Shown here in pieces: positions 1-5,709 of a DNA stretch of 10,366 nt. This stretch comes from Actinomycetota bacterium (GTDB taxonomy: Bacteria > Actinomycetota > Actinomycetes > Streptosporangiales > Streptosporangiaceae): the NCBI GenBank assembly GCA_003168295.1, contig PMST01000621.1:1-10366 (forward strand), read 5' to 3'. Positions within the stretch are counted from its first letter, which is position 1. Every line of letters begins with the position of its first letter. Both the position numbers and the translations under genes were made by a program. The notes under the pieces are model-generated. The model saw only the letters and a list, made by a program, of their open reading frames with translations. It searched no databases and was not told the DNA's origin.

Positions 1-718
1 CCAGGGTCAGGTCGATGGCGCCGCGTACGCTGCTGCCCTGCCGGATGTCGGGGTGCTCGCGGGTCGCGCGCGTCACCGTGACCGCGTCGCTCACCAGCCG
101 GGCGTAGAGGGCGGCGGCCATACCGGGCAGCGGCGCGCGCAGGGCCACGATGTCGCGCTCGGCCGCCGCGTCCTGGTAGCCGATGGCCAGCCGGCAGATC
201 CGGTCGTGCACCGAGGTGGACAGCCGGGTGGTCCCCACGTTGTCGTACGGGTTCATCGAGGCGACGACCCGGAACGTAGCCGCGGCCCGCACCAGGCCGG
301 CCGTCGGCACCGCTATCTGCCGTTCGGCCATCGCGGTCAGCAGCGCGTTGAGCGTGTCTTCCGGCGCGCGGTTGAACTCCTCGATATACAAGAAGCCGCC
401 CGCGCGCATCGCCTCGAGCAGCGGCCCGTCCACGAAGTTGTCCGGGCTGTAGTCCTCCCGCAGGACCCGGGCCGGGTTGTGGTGGCCGATCAGCTTGGCC
501 GGCGTCAGGTCCGCGTTGCCCTCGACGAAGACCAGCGGGATGCCCCACTCGGCCGTTATCGCCCGTAGCAGCGTGCTCTTGCTGGTCCCGGGCGGTCCCT
601 CCAAGATCAGGTCGCGACCCGCGGCCACCGCCGCGAGCGTGAGGGTCAGCTCACGCTCGCGGCCGACCAGGTGCGCCGCGACCCGGTGGTAGGCCGAGGC
701 CAGGTGGGGGTCGCTCAC
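1..718 (-). CDS. MoxR-like AAA+ ATPase, C-terminus beyond window
   Basis: This is the N-terminal 239 residues of an AAA+ ATPase of the MoxR/CoxD type; its 3' end lies beyond position 1. Such ATPases usually act with a von Willebrand A-domain partner to mature or insert cofactors into oxidoreductases, so a partner further left is a reasonable inference. A Walker A loop (GPPGTSKST, residues 41-49) follows a VGRERE segment. A Walker B strand FLYIEEFNRAP (109-119) and a sensor-1/arginine-finger stretch VVASMNPYDN...SVHDR come next. Two motif positions are non-canonical: Ser replaces the usual Gly before the Walker A Lys, and Glu-Glu replaces Asp-Glu in Walker B; both occur in some MoxR relatives. 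The GTG start (716-718) overlaps the TGA stop of the upstream dehydrogenase as GTGA, so the two are translationally coupled. The family call is firm; the role in this operon is inferred. Confidence 0.88.
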   Translation of the reverse strand, partial: MSDPHLASAYHRVAAHLVGRERELTLTLAAVAAGRDLILEGPPGTSKSTLLRAITAEWGIPLVFVEGNADLTPAKLIGHHNPARVLREDYSPDNFVDGPLLEAMRAGGFLYIEEFNRAPEDTLNALLTAMAERQIAVPTAGLVRAAATFRVVASMNPYDNVGTTRLSTSVHDRICRLAIGYQDAAAERDIVALRAPLPGMAAALYARLVSDAVTVTRATREHPDIRQGSSVRGAIDLTL

Positions 719-1551
719 TTGATGAGGAGTCCCGCATCGATGGGCAGCGTTACCCCGGTGACGTACCGGGACTCGTCTGAGGCCAGCCACAGCACCGCGT
801 TGGAAATGTCGACCGCCTCCACCCAGGGGATCGGCAGCAAATTCAGCCCGCCGAACCGGGGCGCCAGCGCCTCCTTGGTCCGCTCCGCCTCCGGCAGGTC
901 AGGCGCGAACAGCTCGTAGGTCGCGGCGTTCTGGATCATGTCGGTGTTGACCGCAGTAGGGTGCACGCTGTTGACCCGGATCATATCCGGGGCCAGTTCC
1001 TGGGCCAGCGTGCGCATCAGCCCGACCACGCCGTGCTTGGCCGAGTTGTAGTGCCCGGTGTTCGGGATGGCCTTAAGGCCGGCGGTGGAACTGGTCAGGA
1101 TGATCGAGCCGCCGCCGGCGGCCCGCAGGTGCGGGATGGCCGCCTTGGCGGCGTGCCACACGCCGGTGAGGTTGACGTCGATCATGTCCTGCCAGGTCGC
1201 GTCGTCGAGTTGCTCCAGCGAGCCGAAACTGAAGATTCCGGCGTTGGCCGACACGATGTCCAGCCGCCCGAGCTGGGCCACGCCGTCCTCGACCGCCGCC
1301 TTGACCGCGCCGTAGTCCCGGACGTCGGCCTGGGTGGCGACGATGCGCCGGTCAAGCGCCTCGATCTCCTTAACCGTCTCCGCCAGATCCTCCGGTGTCG
1401 ACATCGCATACGGCACCGACCTAACCTGCGCGCACAGGTCCACGGCGATGATGTCCGCGCCCTCCTGAGCCAGCCGGATCGCGTGCGACCGGCCCTGGCC
1501 GCGGGCGGCGCCGGTGATGAAGGCGACCTTGCCTGCTACTCGTCCCGCCAT
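715..1551 (-). CDS. Mycofactocin-coupled short-chain dehydrogenase/reductase (copy 1)
   Basis: A 278-residue SDR oxidoreductase with the N-terminus typical of the mycofactocin-coupled, carveol-dehydrogenase-like subfamily. These enzymes oxidise alcohols or reduce carbonyls with a tightly held NAD(H) that is recycled by mycofactocin rather than by free NAD. Visible motifs are the dinucleotide loop TGAARGQG (13-20), NAG (103-105), catalytic Ser155 in TSSTAG, and the Tyr168-x3-Lys172 pair (YNSAK). An extra segment after the second beta strand (about 41-60, VPYAMSTPEDL) is characteristic of the subfamily. The ATG is preceded by a GAGG-like ribosome site. It lies 76 nt after the second SDR, across a tandem-repeat spacer, and its stop overlaps the MoxR-like start. 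The substrate cannot be read from sequence. Confidence 0.93.
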   Translation of the reverse strand: MAGRVAGKVAFITGAARGQGRSHAIRLAQEGADIIAVDLCAQVRSVPYAMSTPEDLAETVKEIEALDRRIVATQADVRDYGAVKAAVEDGVAQLGRLDIVSANAGIFSFGSLEQLDDATWQDMIDVNLTGVWHAAKAAIPHLRAAGGGSIILTSSTAGLKAIPNTGHYNSAKHGVVGLMRTLAQELAPDMIRVNSVHPTAVNTDMIQNAATYELFAPDLPEAERTKEALAPRFGGLNLLPIPWVEAVDISNAVLWLASDESRYVTGVTLPIDAGLLIK

Positions 1552-1567
1552 GTTGCCTCTGCTCCCT

Positions 1568-1632
1568 TAGCTCTGGATTGACTAGCCCTGGGGTTAGCTA
1601 GCCCGGTGGGTTAACTAGCCCTGTGGATTAAC
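1568..1632. repeat. Four imperfect 15-17 bp tandem repeats between the two SDR genes
   Basis: Four consecutive units read on the + strand: TAGCTCTGGATTGAC (1568-1582), TAGCCCTGGGGTTAGC (1583-1598), TAGCCCGGTGGGTTAAC (1599-1615) and TAGCCCTGTGGATTAAC (1616-1632). The last unit runs through the stop codon of the upstream dehydrogenase (1628-1630). The consensus is roughly TAGCCCTGKGGRTTAAC. The array fills most of the 76-bp gap. Function is unknown: it could be a repeated protein-binding site, an internal mRNA processing or attenuation element, or a local slippage product. Confidence 0.85.
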
Positions 1633-2437
1633 GGATGGTGTTGCCCGCGTCGACGGTGAACTCCAGGCCGGTCACGTAGCGGGCCTCGTCGGAGGCCAGG
1701 AACAGCACCGCGTTGCTGACGTCGCGGGCTTCCACGCTGTCGACCGGCAGCGTGTTGAGGTAGATCGGGGCGATGTGCGGATAGCGGGCTTTCAGCGCGT
1801 CGATCGCGCCCAGGCCGTTGCCCATCGGGGTGTCGACGCCGGTCGGGTGCACGGTGTTGACCCGGATGCGGTAAGCGGCCAGCTCGTTGGCCATGGCCCG
1901 GGCGATGCCGACCACGCCGTGCTTGGCCGCCACGTACGAGGCCAGGAACGGCATCCCCTTGATCCCGGCGGTCGAGCTGGTGCAGATGATCGACCCGCCG
2001 CCCGCCGCGATCAGGTGCGGCGCGCTGACCGCTATCGTGTTCCACACGCCGGTCAGGTTGACGTCCAGGGTGTCCTGCCAGCTGGCGGGGGTCACCTCGT
2101 CCCAGGCCTGCACGATGCAGATGCCCGCGTTGGCGCAGACGATGTCCAGCCGCCCGAGCTGGGCCACGCCGTCGTCGACCGCGGCCTTCAGCGCGCCGGG
2201 GTCGCGCACGTCGGCCCGTGCGGCCACGATCCGGCGGTCCAGGGCCTCGACCGCCTTGACCGTCTCGGCCATCTCGGTTTCGGTGGCCATCGGATACGGC
2301 ACGGTGTCGTAGTCCTGGAAGCTGTCGACCGCGATGATGTCGGCGCCCTCCTCGGCCAGCCGGATGGCGTGTGACCGGCCCTGACCCCGTGCCCCCCCGG
2401 TGATGAAGGCGACCTTGCCCGCTACTCGTCCGGCCAT
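1628..2437 (-). CDS. Mycofactocin-coupled short-chain dehydrogenase/reductase (copy 2)
   Basis: A 269-residue SDR of the same mycofactocin-coupled subfamily as its downstream neighbour. The first 28 residues are nearly identical (MAGRVAGKVAFITG..RGQGRSHAI), which points to an old gene duplication; the substrate-binding parts differ (residues 104-120 and the lid region about 200-235). Motifs are TGGARGQG (13-20), NAG (103-105), Ser155, Tyr168 (YVAAK) and Lys172, so the catalytic set is complete. The start ATG has a purine-rich GAAGAGGGGG just upstream. It is the first gene after mftC, with only 45 nt between them, placing it in the same operon and supporting use of the cofactor made by mftABC. 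Two different lids suggest two substrates or two steps, for example alcohol and then a second carbonyl compound; this is inference. Confidence 0.93.
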   Translation of the reverse strand: MAGRVAGKVAFITGGARGQGRSHAIRLAEEGADIIAVDSFQDYDTVPYPMATETEMAETVKAVEALDRRIVAARADVRDPGALKAAVDDGVAQLGRLDIVCANAGICIVQAWDEVTPASWQDTLDVNLTGVWNTIAVSAPHLIAAGGGSIICTSSTAGIKGMPFLASYVAAKHGVVGIARAMANELAAYRIRVNTVHPTGVDTPMGNGLGAIDALKARYPHIAPIYLNTLPVDSVEARDVSNAVLFLASDEARYVTGLEFTVDAGNTIR

Positions 2438-2482
2438 GCCCCCTCTTCCACTTCTGTCACGCCCTGCGGTCCGGCCGGGCCG

Positions 2483-3676
2483 TCAGGTCGGAGAGGGGAA
2501 ACCCGCCAGCGGGCTTTCGTCGCAGGCCCGGTCTGGCGGCAGCCCGGAACCGGGCCGGGGGCCGATCGAGACCGGCACCGGGCGGGCGCGGTGCGAGTGG
2601 TCACCGGACGGGCGCGGTGCGCCTCCGGCGGCCACCGCCGCCAGCGCGCGCTCGCCGTGACCCTTCACGCACTCGGGGTCGGGGCCGTCGAGCGGCAGCC
2701 CGGTGAAGAACTTGGCCGCCATGCACCCGCCGCGGCAGGAGTCATAGGCCGAGCAGGACTGGCAGGCGCCGCCGGTCTGCGGCCGGCGCAGGTCGGCAAA
2801 CAGCTCCGAGTCACGCCAGACCGAGGCGAAGCCGCCGGGGCCGCGGACGTTCCCGGCCAGGAAGCTGTCGTGGATCGCGAACGGGCAGGCGTAGACGTCG
2901 CCCACCGGGTCGATCAGGCAGACCACGCGGCCCGCGCCGCACAGGTTGAGGCCGGGCAGCGCCTCGCCGTAGGCGGCCAGGTGGAAGAACGAGTCGCCGG
3001 TCAGCACCTGCTCGCCGCGGGCGACGAGCCAGTCGTAGAGCTGCCGCTGCTGGGCCGCGGTCGGGTGCAGCTCGTCCCACACGTCGGCGCCGCGGCCCGA
3101 GGGCCGCAGCCGGGTCAGCCGCAGCTGGGCGCCGAACCGGTCGGCGATGGCCTTGAAGTCATCGAGCTGGCCGGCGTTCTGCCGGGTCACCACCACGGAG
3201 ATCTTGAATCCCCGGAAGCCTGCCTCGGCCAGGTGGCGCATGGCCCGCAGCGCCGTTTCGTACGAGCCGGGGCCGCGCACCGCGTCGTTGACGTCGGCGG
3301 TCGCGCCGTCGAGTGAGATCTGGACGTCGACGTAGTCGCTGGCCGCCAGGCGGCGGGCGGCCTGGCGGGTGATCTTCACGCCGTTGGTGGAGAACTTCAC
3401 GCCGACGTGGTGCGCGGTGGCGTAGTCCACCAGGTCCCAGAAGTCCGGCCGGACCGTGGGCTCGCCGCCGCCGATGTTCACGTAGAAGACCTGCATCCGC
3501 TCCAGCTCGTCGATCACCGCCCGGCACTCGGCGGTGGACAGCTCGCGCGGGTCCCGGCGGCCCGAGCTGGACAGGCAGTGCACGCAGGACAGGTTGCAGG
3601 CGTAGGTCAGTTCCCAGGTCAGGCAGATGGGCGCGTCCAGCCCGTAGGCGAACTGCTCGACCAGCGGCAGGGTCAC
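2483..3676 (-). CDS. mftC: Mycofactocin radical SAM maturase MftC
   Basis: A 397-residue radical-SAM/SPASM enzyme. In the characterised family MftC uses SAM and iron-sulfur clusters to oxidatively decarboxylate the C-terminal Tyr of MftA and then cross-link it to the neighbouring Val. The radical-SAM cluster motif is Cys27-x3-Cys31-x2-Cys34 (CNLSCVHC), followed by the GGGEP SAM-binding motif (69-73). The C-terminal SPASM region has cysteines at 246, 253, 264, 305, 308, 314, 318 and 336, enough for auxiliary clusters. The Pro/Arg-rich tail ending in a CDESP motif resembles known MftC tails. The GTG start at 3674-3676 overlaps the mftB stop as GTGA; an in-frame start further upstream would lie inside mftB and is less likely. 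The sequence APICLTWELTYACNLSC is close to mycobacterial MftC as remembered, which makes the call firm. Confidence 0.97.
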   Translation of the reverse strand: MTLPLVEQFAYGLDAPICLTWELTYACNLSCVHCLSSSGRRDPRELSTAECRAVIDELERMQVFYVNIGGGEPTVRPDFWDLVDYATAHHVGVKFSTNGVKITRQAARRLAASDYVDVQISLDGATADVNDAVRGPGSYETALRAMRHLAEAGFRGFKISVVVTRQNAGQLDDFKAIADRFGAQLRLTRLRPSGRGADVWDELHPTAAQQRQLYDWLVARGEQVLTGDSFFHLAAYGEALPGLNLCGAGRVVCLIDPVGDVYACPFAIHDSFLAGNVRGPGGFASVWRDSELFADLRRPQTGGACQSCSAYDSCRGGCMAAKFFTGLPLDGPDPECVKGHGERALAAVAAGGAPRPSGDHSHRARPVPVSIGPRPGSGLPPDRACDESPLAGFPSPT

Positions 3677-3981
3677 GAGTCCGCCCGCGCAAGGATCATC
3701 TGGGAACCCGCCAGGGTCGCCAGCGCGGCGGCATAGCCGGGCAGCTCCGCCTCGGTCACGCCGGCCGACCGGCACGCCTCCCGGGCGCTGCCGGACTCAC
3801 CCAGCGAACGGACCACGGTGAGCAGGGCCGGGCTCTTCAGGAACGACAGCCTGCGGGTGCCGAAGTGATAGAGCAGGGCACCGAACCGCTCGGGTCGTAC
3901 CGACACCTGCGGGTGCAGCTGCCAGGGGCGGTCGAGGTCAAACCCGGCCCGCACGCCGCTGGCCGCTGCCTCAGTAGACAC
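3673..3981 (-). CDS. mftB: Mycofactocin peptide chaperone MftB
   Basis: A 102-residue PqqD-like RiPP recognition protein. MftB binds the MftA leader and presents it to MftC. The diagnostic core is WQLHPQVSVRPERFGALLYH at about residues 20-39, followed by FGTRRLSFLKSP, which is how mycofactocin MftB proteins read. The rest is a helical bundle of the PqqD/RRE fold with no catalytic residues expected. The start is GTG at 3979-3981, inside the end of mftA, giving an 11-nt overlap with the precursor gene; its own stop overlaps the mftC start by 4 nt. This unbroken coupling suggests the three proteins are made in fixed proportion. Confidence 0.95.
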   Translation of the reverse strand: MSTEAAASGVRAGFDLDRPWQLHPQVSVRPERFGALLYHFGTRRLSFLKSPALLTVVRSLGESGSAREACRSAGVTEAELPGYAAALATLAGSQMILARADS

Positions 3982-4126
3982 CGCACATGCCGTCGATGGA
4001 GACTTCCTCCACGAGCAGGTCCGCCGTCGCCAGATCCGGTTCCTCCGGCTCTAGCCCGGTAGCCCCGGTGCTGTCCAGGGTCTCAGTGCTGTCCAAGACC
4101 CCAGCGGTCGCCATCCGTTCGCTCAT
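3971..4126 (-). CDS. mftA: Mycofactocin precursor peptide MftA
   Basis: A 51-residue precursor peptide whose C-terminus LLVEEVSIDGMCGVY is the mycofactocin hallmark; the final Val-Tyr pair is the part converted by MftC and released as the cofactor core. The ATG at 4124-4126 is chosen because a perfect AGGAGG (4132-4137) sits 5 nt upstream; the frame stays open further 5' but without support. The remembered mycobacterial peptides are about 30 residues, so this one has an N-terminal extension of roughly 20 residues, acidic and Ser/Thr-rich with LDST twice (VLDSTETLDST). The LVEEVSIDG leader-core boundary is conserved. It is the first gene of the leftward operon and is preceded by the operator region shared with the divergent regulator. 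Confidence 0.95.
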   Translation of the reverse strand: MSERMATAGVLDSTETLDSTGATGLEPEEPDLATADLLVEEVSIDGMCGVY

Positions 4127-4131
4127 GGAAC

Positions 4132-4137
4132 CCTCCT
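4132..4137 (-). promoter_or_regulatory. Strong Shine-Dalgarno site of mftA
   Basis: On the minus strand the bases read AGGAGG, a full match to the anti-16S end, with 5 nt before the ATG at 4124-4126. It fixes the mftA start and suggests high translation of the precursor, which is needed in excess over the maturase. Confidence 0.85.
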
Positions 4138-4176
4138 GGCTGCGAAGACGTGCGGTACTTCCGTCAGCTAGATTTC

Positions 4177-4191
4177 CGTCACGCGGTGACG
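4177..4191. promoter_or_regulatory. Candidate MftR operator, perfect 6-3-6 palindrome
   Basis: CGTCAC-GCG-GTGACG is a perfect inverted repeat in the 126-bp divergent region between mftA and mftR. The half-site CGTCA also occurs in direct orientation at 4162-4166 (within TTCCGTCA, repeated 15 bp apart at 4159 and 4174) and at 4210-4214. TetR-family regulators bind such palindromes, and MftR of mycobacteria is known to repress its cluster and respond to acyl-CoA. The site lies just downstream of an A/T-rich AAATATATT stretch (minus strand, 4192-4200) that could be the -10 of the mft operon, so binding would block transcription. Operator identity is inferred from position and symmetry. Confidence 0.6.
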
Positions 4192-4198
4192 AATATAT

Positions 4199-4228
4199 TT
4201 GGATGTTAACGTCACCTTGTGTCATAAG
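4199..4228 (+). promoter_or_regulatory. Possible promoter for the TetR-family regulator
   Basis: TTGGAT (4199-4204) lies 18 bp from CATAAG (4223-4228), a weak sigma-70-like pair reading toward the regulator. The CGTCA copy at 4210 falls in the spacer, which would permit autoregulation. The match is modest and the call tentative. Confidence 0.3.
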
Positions 4229-4252
4229 CAAGACCTTCTCTGGAGGCAGACG

Positions 4253-4918
4253 GTGTTGACCGGCAAGGCGGTGGACGAGGCCGGTTCCCGGCGCGGCCGG
4301 CCTCCGGGCACCAGCCGCCGTGAGCTCGAGCTCATCGCGTTGCGCCTGTTTACCGACCAGGGCTTCGACAGCACCACCATCGAGCAGATCGCCGCCGAGG
4401 CCGGAGTCAGCAAGCGGACGTTCTTCCGCTACTTCAGCTCCAAATCCGGCGTGCTGTGGAGCGAGTTCGACAGCGAGGTGGAGACCATCCGGGTGGCGCT
4501 GGCCGAGGTGCCGGCCACGGTGCCGATGATGGATGCCATCCGCCGCGCGGTGGTCTCGGCCAACCACTACGGGCCGCAGGACGTCCCGGAACTGCGGATA
4601 CGGACGAACCTGATCGGCTGCGTGCCCGCCCTGCAGTCAAGCGCCGCGCTGCACTACGACGCGTGGGAGCGGGCCATCAGTGATTTCGCCGCGACCCGGA
4701 TCGGGCAGCCCGCCGATTCGCTCTACCCGCTGGCGGTCGGCCGCGCCACCCTGGCCGCGTGCCGCGCCGCCTACGACCGGTGGTCGGCCCGGGCCGACGC
4801 CGACCTGACCTTCTACCTCGACGCCGCGCTGGCCGCCCTCGCGGCCGGGTTCGATCCGGCCGCGATCCGGGCCAGCGCGCAGGTCCTCAACGAGCACGTC
4901 TCCAGGCCGGTTAACTAG
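4253..4918 (+). CDS. mftR: Mycofactocin-system TetR-family regulator MftR
   Basis: A 221-residue TetR-family DNA-binding protein. The N-terminal helix-turn-helix region (about 24-70) has the pattern ALRLFTDQGFDSTTIEQIAA followed by EAGVSKRTFFRYFSSK, and a basic RRGRPPGTSRRE precedes it. The C-terminal half is a helical ligand pocket; in characterised mycobacterial MftR the ligand is a long-chain acyl-CoA. It is divergent from mftABC, the usual arrangement for mftR, and would repress the operon and probably itself through the palindrome at 4177-4191. The GTG start is preferred because GGAGG (4242-4246) lies 6 nt upstream; a TTG 18 codons earlier is open in frame but has no ribosome site and would sit on the putative promoter. 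The stop overlaps the stop of the convergent gene. Confidence 0.9.
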   Translation: MLTGKAVDEAGSRRGRPPGTSRRELELIALRLFTDQGFDSTTIEQIAAEAGVSKRTFFRYFSSKSGVLWSEFDSEVETIRVALAEVPATVPMMDAIRRAVVSANHYGPQDVPELRIRTNLIGCVPALQSSAALHYDAWERAISDFAATRIGQPADSLYPLAVGRATLAACRAAYDRWSARADADLTFYLDAALAALAAGFDPAAIRASAQVLNEHVSRPVN

Positions 4919-5283
4919 GACGCGAGGTAGGCGGGGCGGGCGTCCTGCCGCGCGTATGCGGCCCGGCGCTGCCCTTCGGCCATCCAGCGCGGGATCAGCT
5001 CCGGGTCGGCGCCGGCCGCCCGGCAGTAGCGAGCGGCGGCGCGGGCCCTGGCCTGCTCGGCGGTGCCCTGGTAGAAGCCGATGAGCAGGCCCGCCACCTC
5101 GGCCAGCAGGTCGGCGCGCGGGCCGGCTATCTCCCGCAGCTCCTCCACCGCGGCCGCCATCTCCTGCCGGGTGGGCTCCCGCCACGGTGCGTGCCGCTGG
5201 GCCGCGCCGGTCAGGCGGGCCACGGTGAGCTGGTCACGCTCGTCAGCCTGATCGCATGTATGTCCAGTAGTCGATGACATCAT
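4915..5283 (-). CDS. Small helical actinobacterial hypothetical protein
   Basis: I do not recognise a function. The product is a 122-residue soluble protein with no signal peptide. Residues 33-112 (APWREPTRQEMAAAVEELRE... through the IPRWMAEGQRRA stretch) are predicted helical and look like a short conserved family seen in many actinomycetes; the WREPT-x-x-EM start and an AAG-D-x-LIP-x-W block are the most distinctive parts. The first 30 residues are less convincing and the start is uncertain: ATG 5281-5283 is chosen because a promoter with correct spacing ends 6 bp before it, and no ribosome site is present for this or the later ATG/GTG codons. The gene is convergent with mftR, and both stops use the same CTAG bases. 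No link to mycofactocin is shown. Confidence 0.7.
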   Translation of the reverse strand: MMSSTTGHTCDQADERDQLTVARLTGAAQRHAPWREPTRQEMAAAVEELREIAGPRADLLAEVAGLLIGFYQGTAEQARARAAARYCRAAGADPELIPRWMAEGQRRAAYARQDARPAYLAS

Positions 5284-5561
5284 AATCTGAGTATCAAACA
5301 CGTGTGCGATTATGGCAAGGCCGCGGTCGGCCTGGCCGGGTGGTGTCACGCCGCGCCGTTCCGGAAAATATAGATCTTTTACTGCCGAACGGCCGTGCTG
5401 TACCTGGTCGGCCGCCTCACGCGGGCGGCGGTAGCCGTTTCCGGCCTCGTCGCGAGTTCCCGGTCTCCAGTTACTCATCGGGGACCTTGGCGCGCCAAAA
5501 ACCATTATTCCGACCCATTACGTGGAGATTACGGGCGCCACTCGGTGGCACGCCGCATAGC
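5284..5561. other. Non-coding stretch with palindromes, no convincing gene
   Basis: Short open frames here show no family resemblance or ribosome site. Visible structure includes the perfect 12-bp palindrome TTGGCGCGCCAA (5487-5498), a 5-bp hairpin GCCAC-TCG-GTGGC (5537-5549), and an A/T-rich patch around 5366-5380 (AAAATATAGATCTTTT) that may hold a promoter. It probably serves as the upstream control region of the polysaccharide operon. Confidence 0.6.
5290..5318 (-). promoter_or_regulatory. Sigma-70-type promoter, apparently leaderless
   Basis: On the minus strand TTGCCA (5313-5318) is separated by exactly 17 bp from GATACT (5290-5295). Only 6 bp separate the -10 from ATG 5281-5283, so transcription would begin at or beside the start codon, giving a leaderless mRNA, which is common in actinomycetes and fits the lack of a ribosome site. 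The spacer includes the palindrome ACACGTGT (5298-5305), a possible regulator site. Confidence 0.55.
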
Positions 5562-5651
5562 CCCCAAAAGTGTGCAACCGGTATGCAACCGACCGGGGAA
5601 CCGGGCCGCTACCCCCGCCAACGAGACTCGGCTCAGAAGTCGAAATTAACG
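5562..5651 (+). repeat. Duplicated 90-bp leader element, copy A
   Basis: This stretch aligns without gaps to 7281-7370, with 74 of 90 positions identical by hand count (about 82%). Shared landmarks are two GCAACC boxes 11 bp apart, GGGGAACCG, CTACCCCCGC, CTCAGAAG and GAAATTAACG. GGGG and CCCC tracts flank a 13-nt loop and could pair in RNA; copy A can also form CCGG-GGAA-CCGG. It lies about 160 bp upstream of the large phosphoglycosyl transferase start. A repeated regulator-binding region or a structured 5' leader are both possible; it did not match a riboswitch consensus I know. Confidence 0.8.
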
Positions 5652-5679
5652 CTAAACACTCCTTAAATAACTCTAAGTA

Positions 5680-5709
5680 TTGACATAACTACATAAAGTG
5701 GACGATAAG
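5680..5709 (+). promoter_or_regulatory. Probable promoter of the polysaccharide operon
   Basis: A perfect TTGACA (5680-5685) is followed after 17-18 bp by CGATAA/GATAAG (5703-5709). It sits in a markedly A/T-rich stretch (about 5655-5760) that contrasts with the surrounding G/C-rich DNA. Transcription starting near 5715 would leave about a 100-nt untranslated leader before the preferred start at 5813, containing a possible hairpin with arms CTCCTG and CAGGGG (5765-5782). Confidence 0.55.

Noticed and set aside
53..568. + strand frame of 171 codons at the left edge
   Set aside because: It is antisense to the MoxR-like ATPase, which has clear Walker motifs on the other strand.
1568..1632. CRISPR array
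   Set aside because: Units are only 15-17 bp, directly adjacent, imperfect and without spacers.
961..2374. Long + strand open frames (961-1581, 1775-2374) opposite the two SDR genes
   Set aside because: They are Arg/Gly/His/Asp-rich antisense shadows produced by high GC3, with no motif or ribosome site; the minus-strand SDRs explain the region fully.
3677..3775. 33-codon N-terminal extension of mftC
   Set aside because: It would lie inside mftB and begins with an Arg-rich shadow sequence; the GTGA overlap gives the natural start.
4199..4252. TTG start for the TetR regulator at 4199
   Set aside because: No ribosome site, while GTG 4253 has GGAGG at good spacing and the longer form would overlap the promoter elements.
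5562..5651. c-di-AMP (ydaO-type) riboswitch in the polysaccharide leader
   Set aside because: GGGGAACCG is reminiscent, but the conserved GGTGAATCC and AGCTAACCC-like segments of that class as remembered are absent, so the leader is left unassigned.
5304..5666. 120-codon + strand frame in the 5.3-5.7 kb gap
   Set aside because: No family resemblance and no ribosome site, and base changes between its 3' part and the second leader copy do not favour third codon positions.
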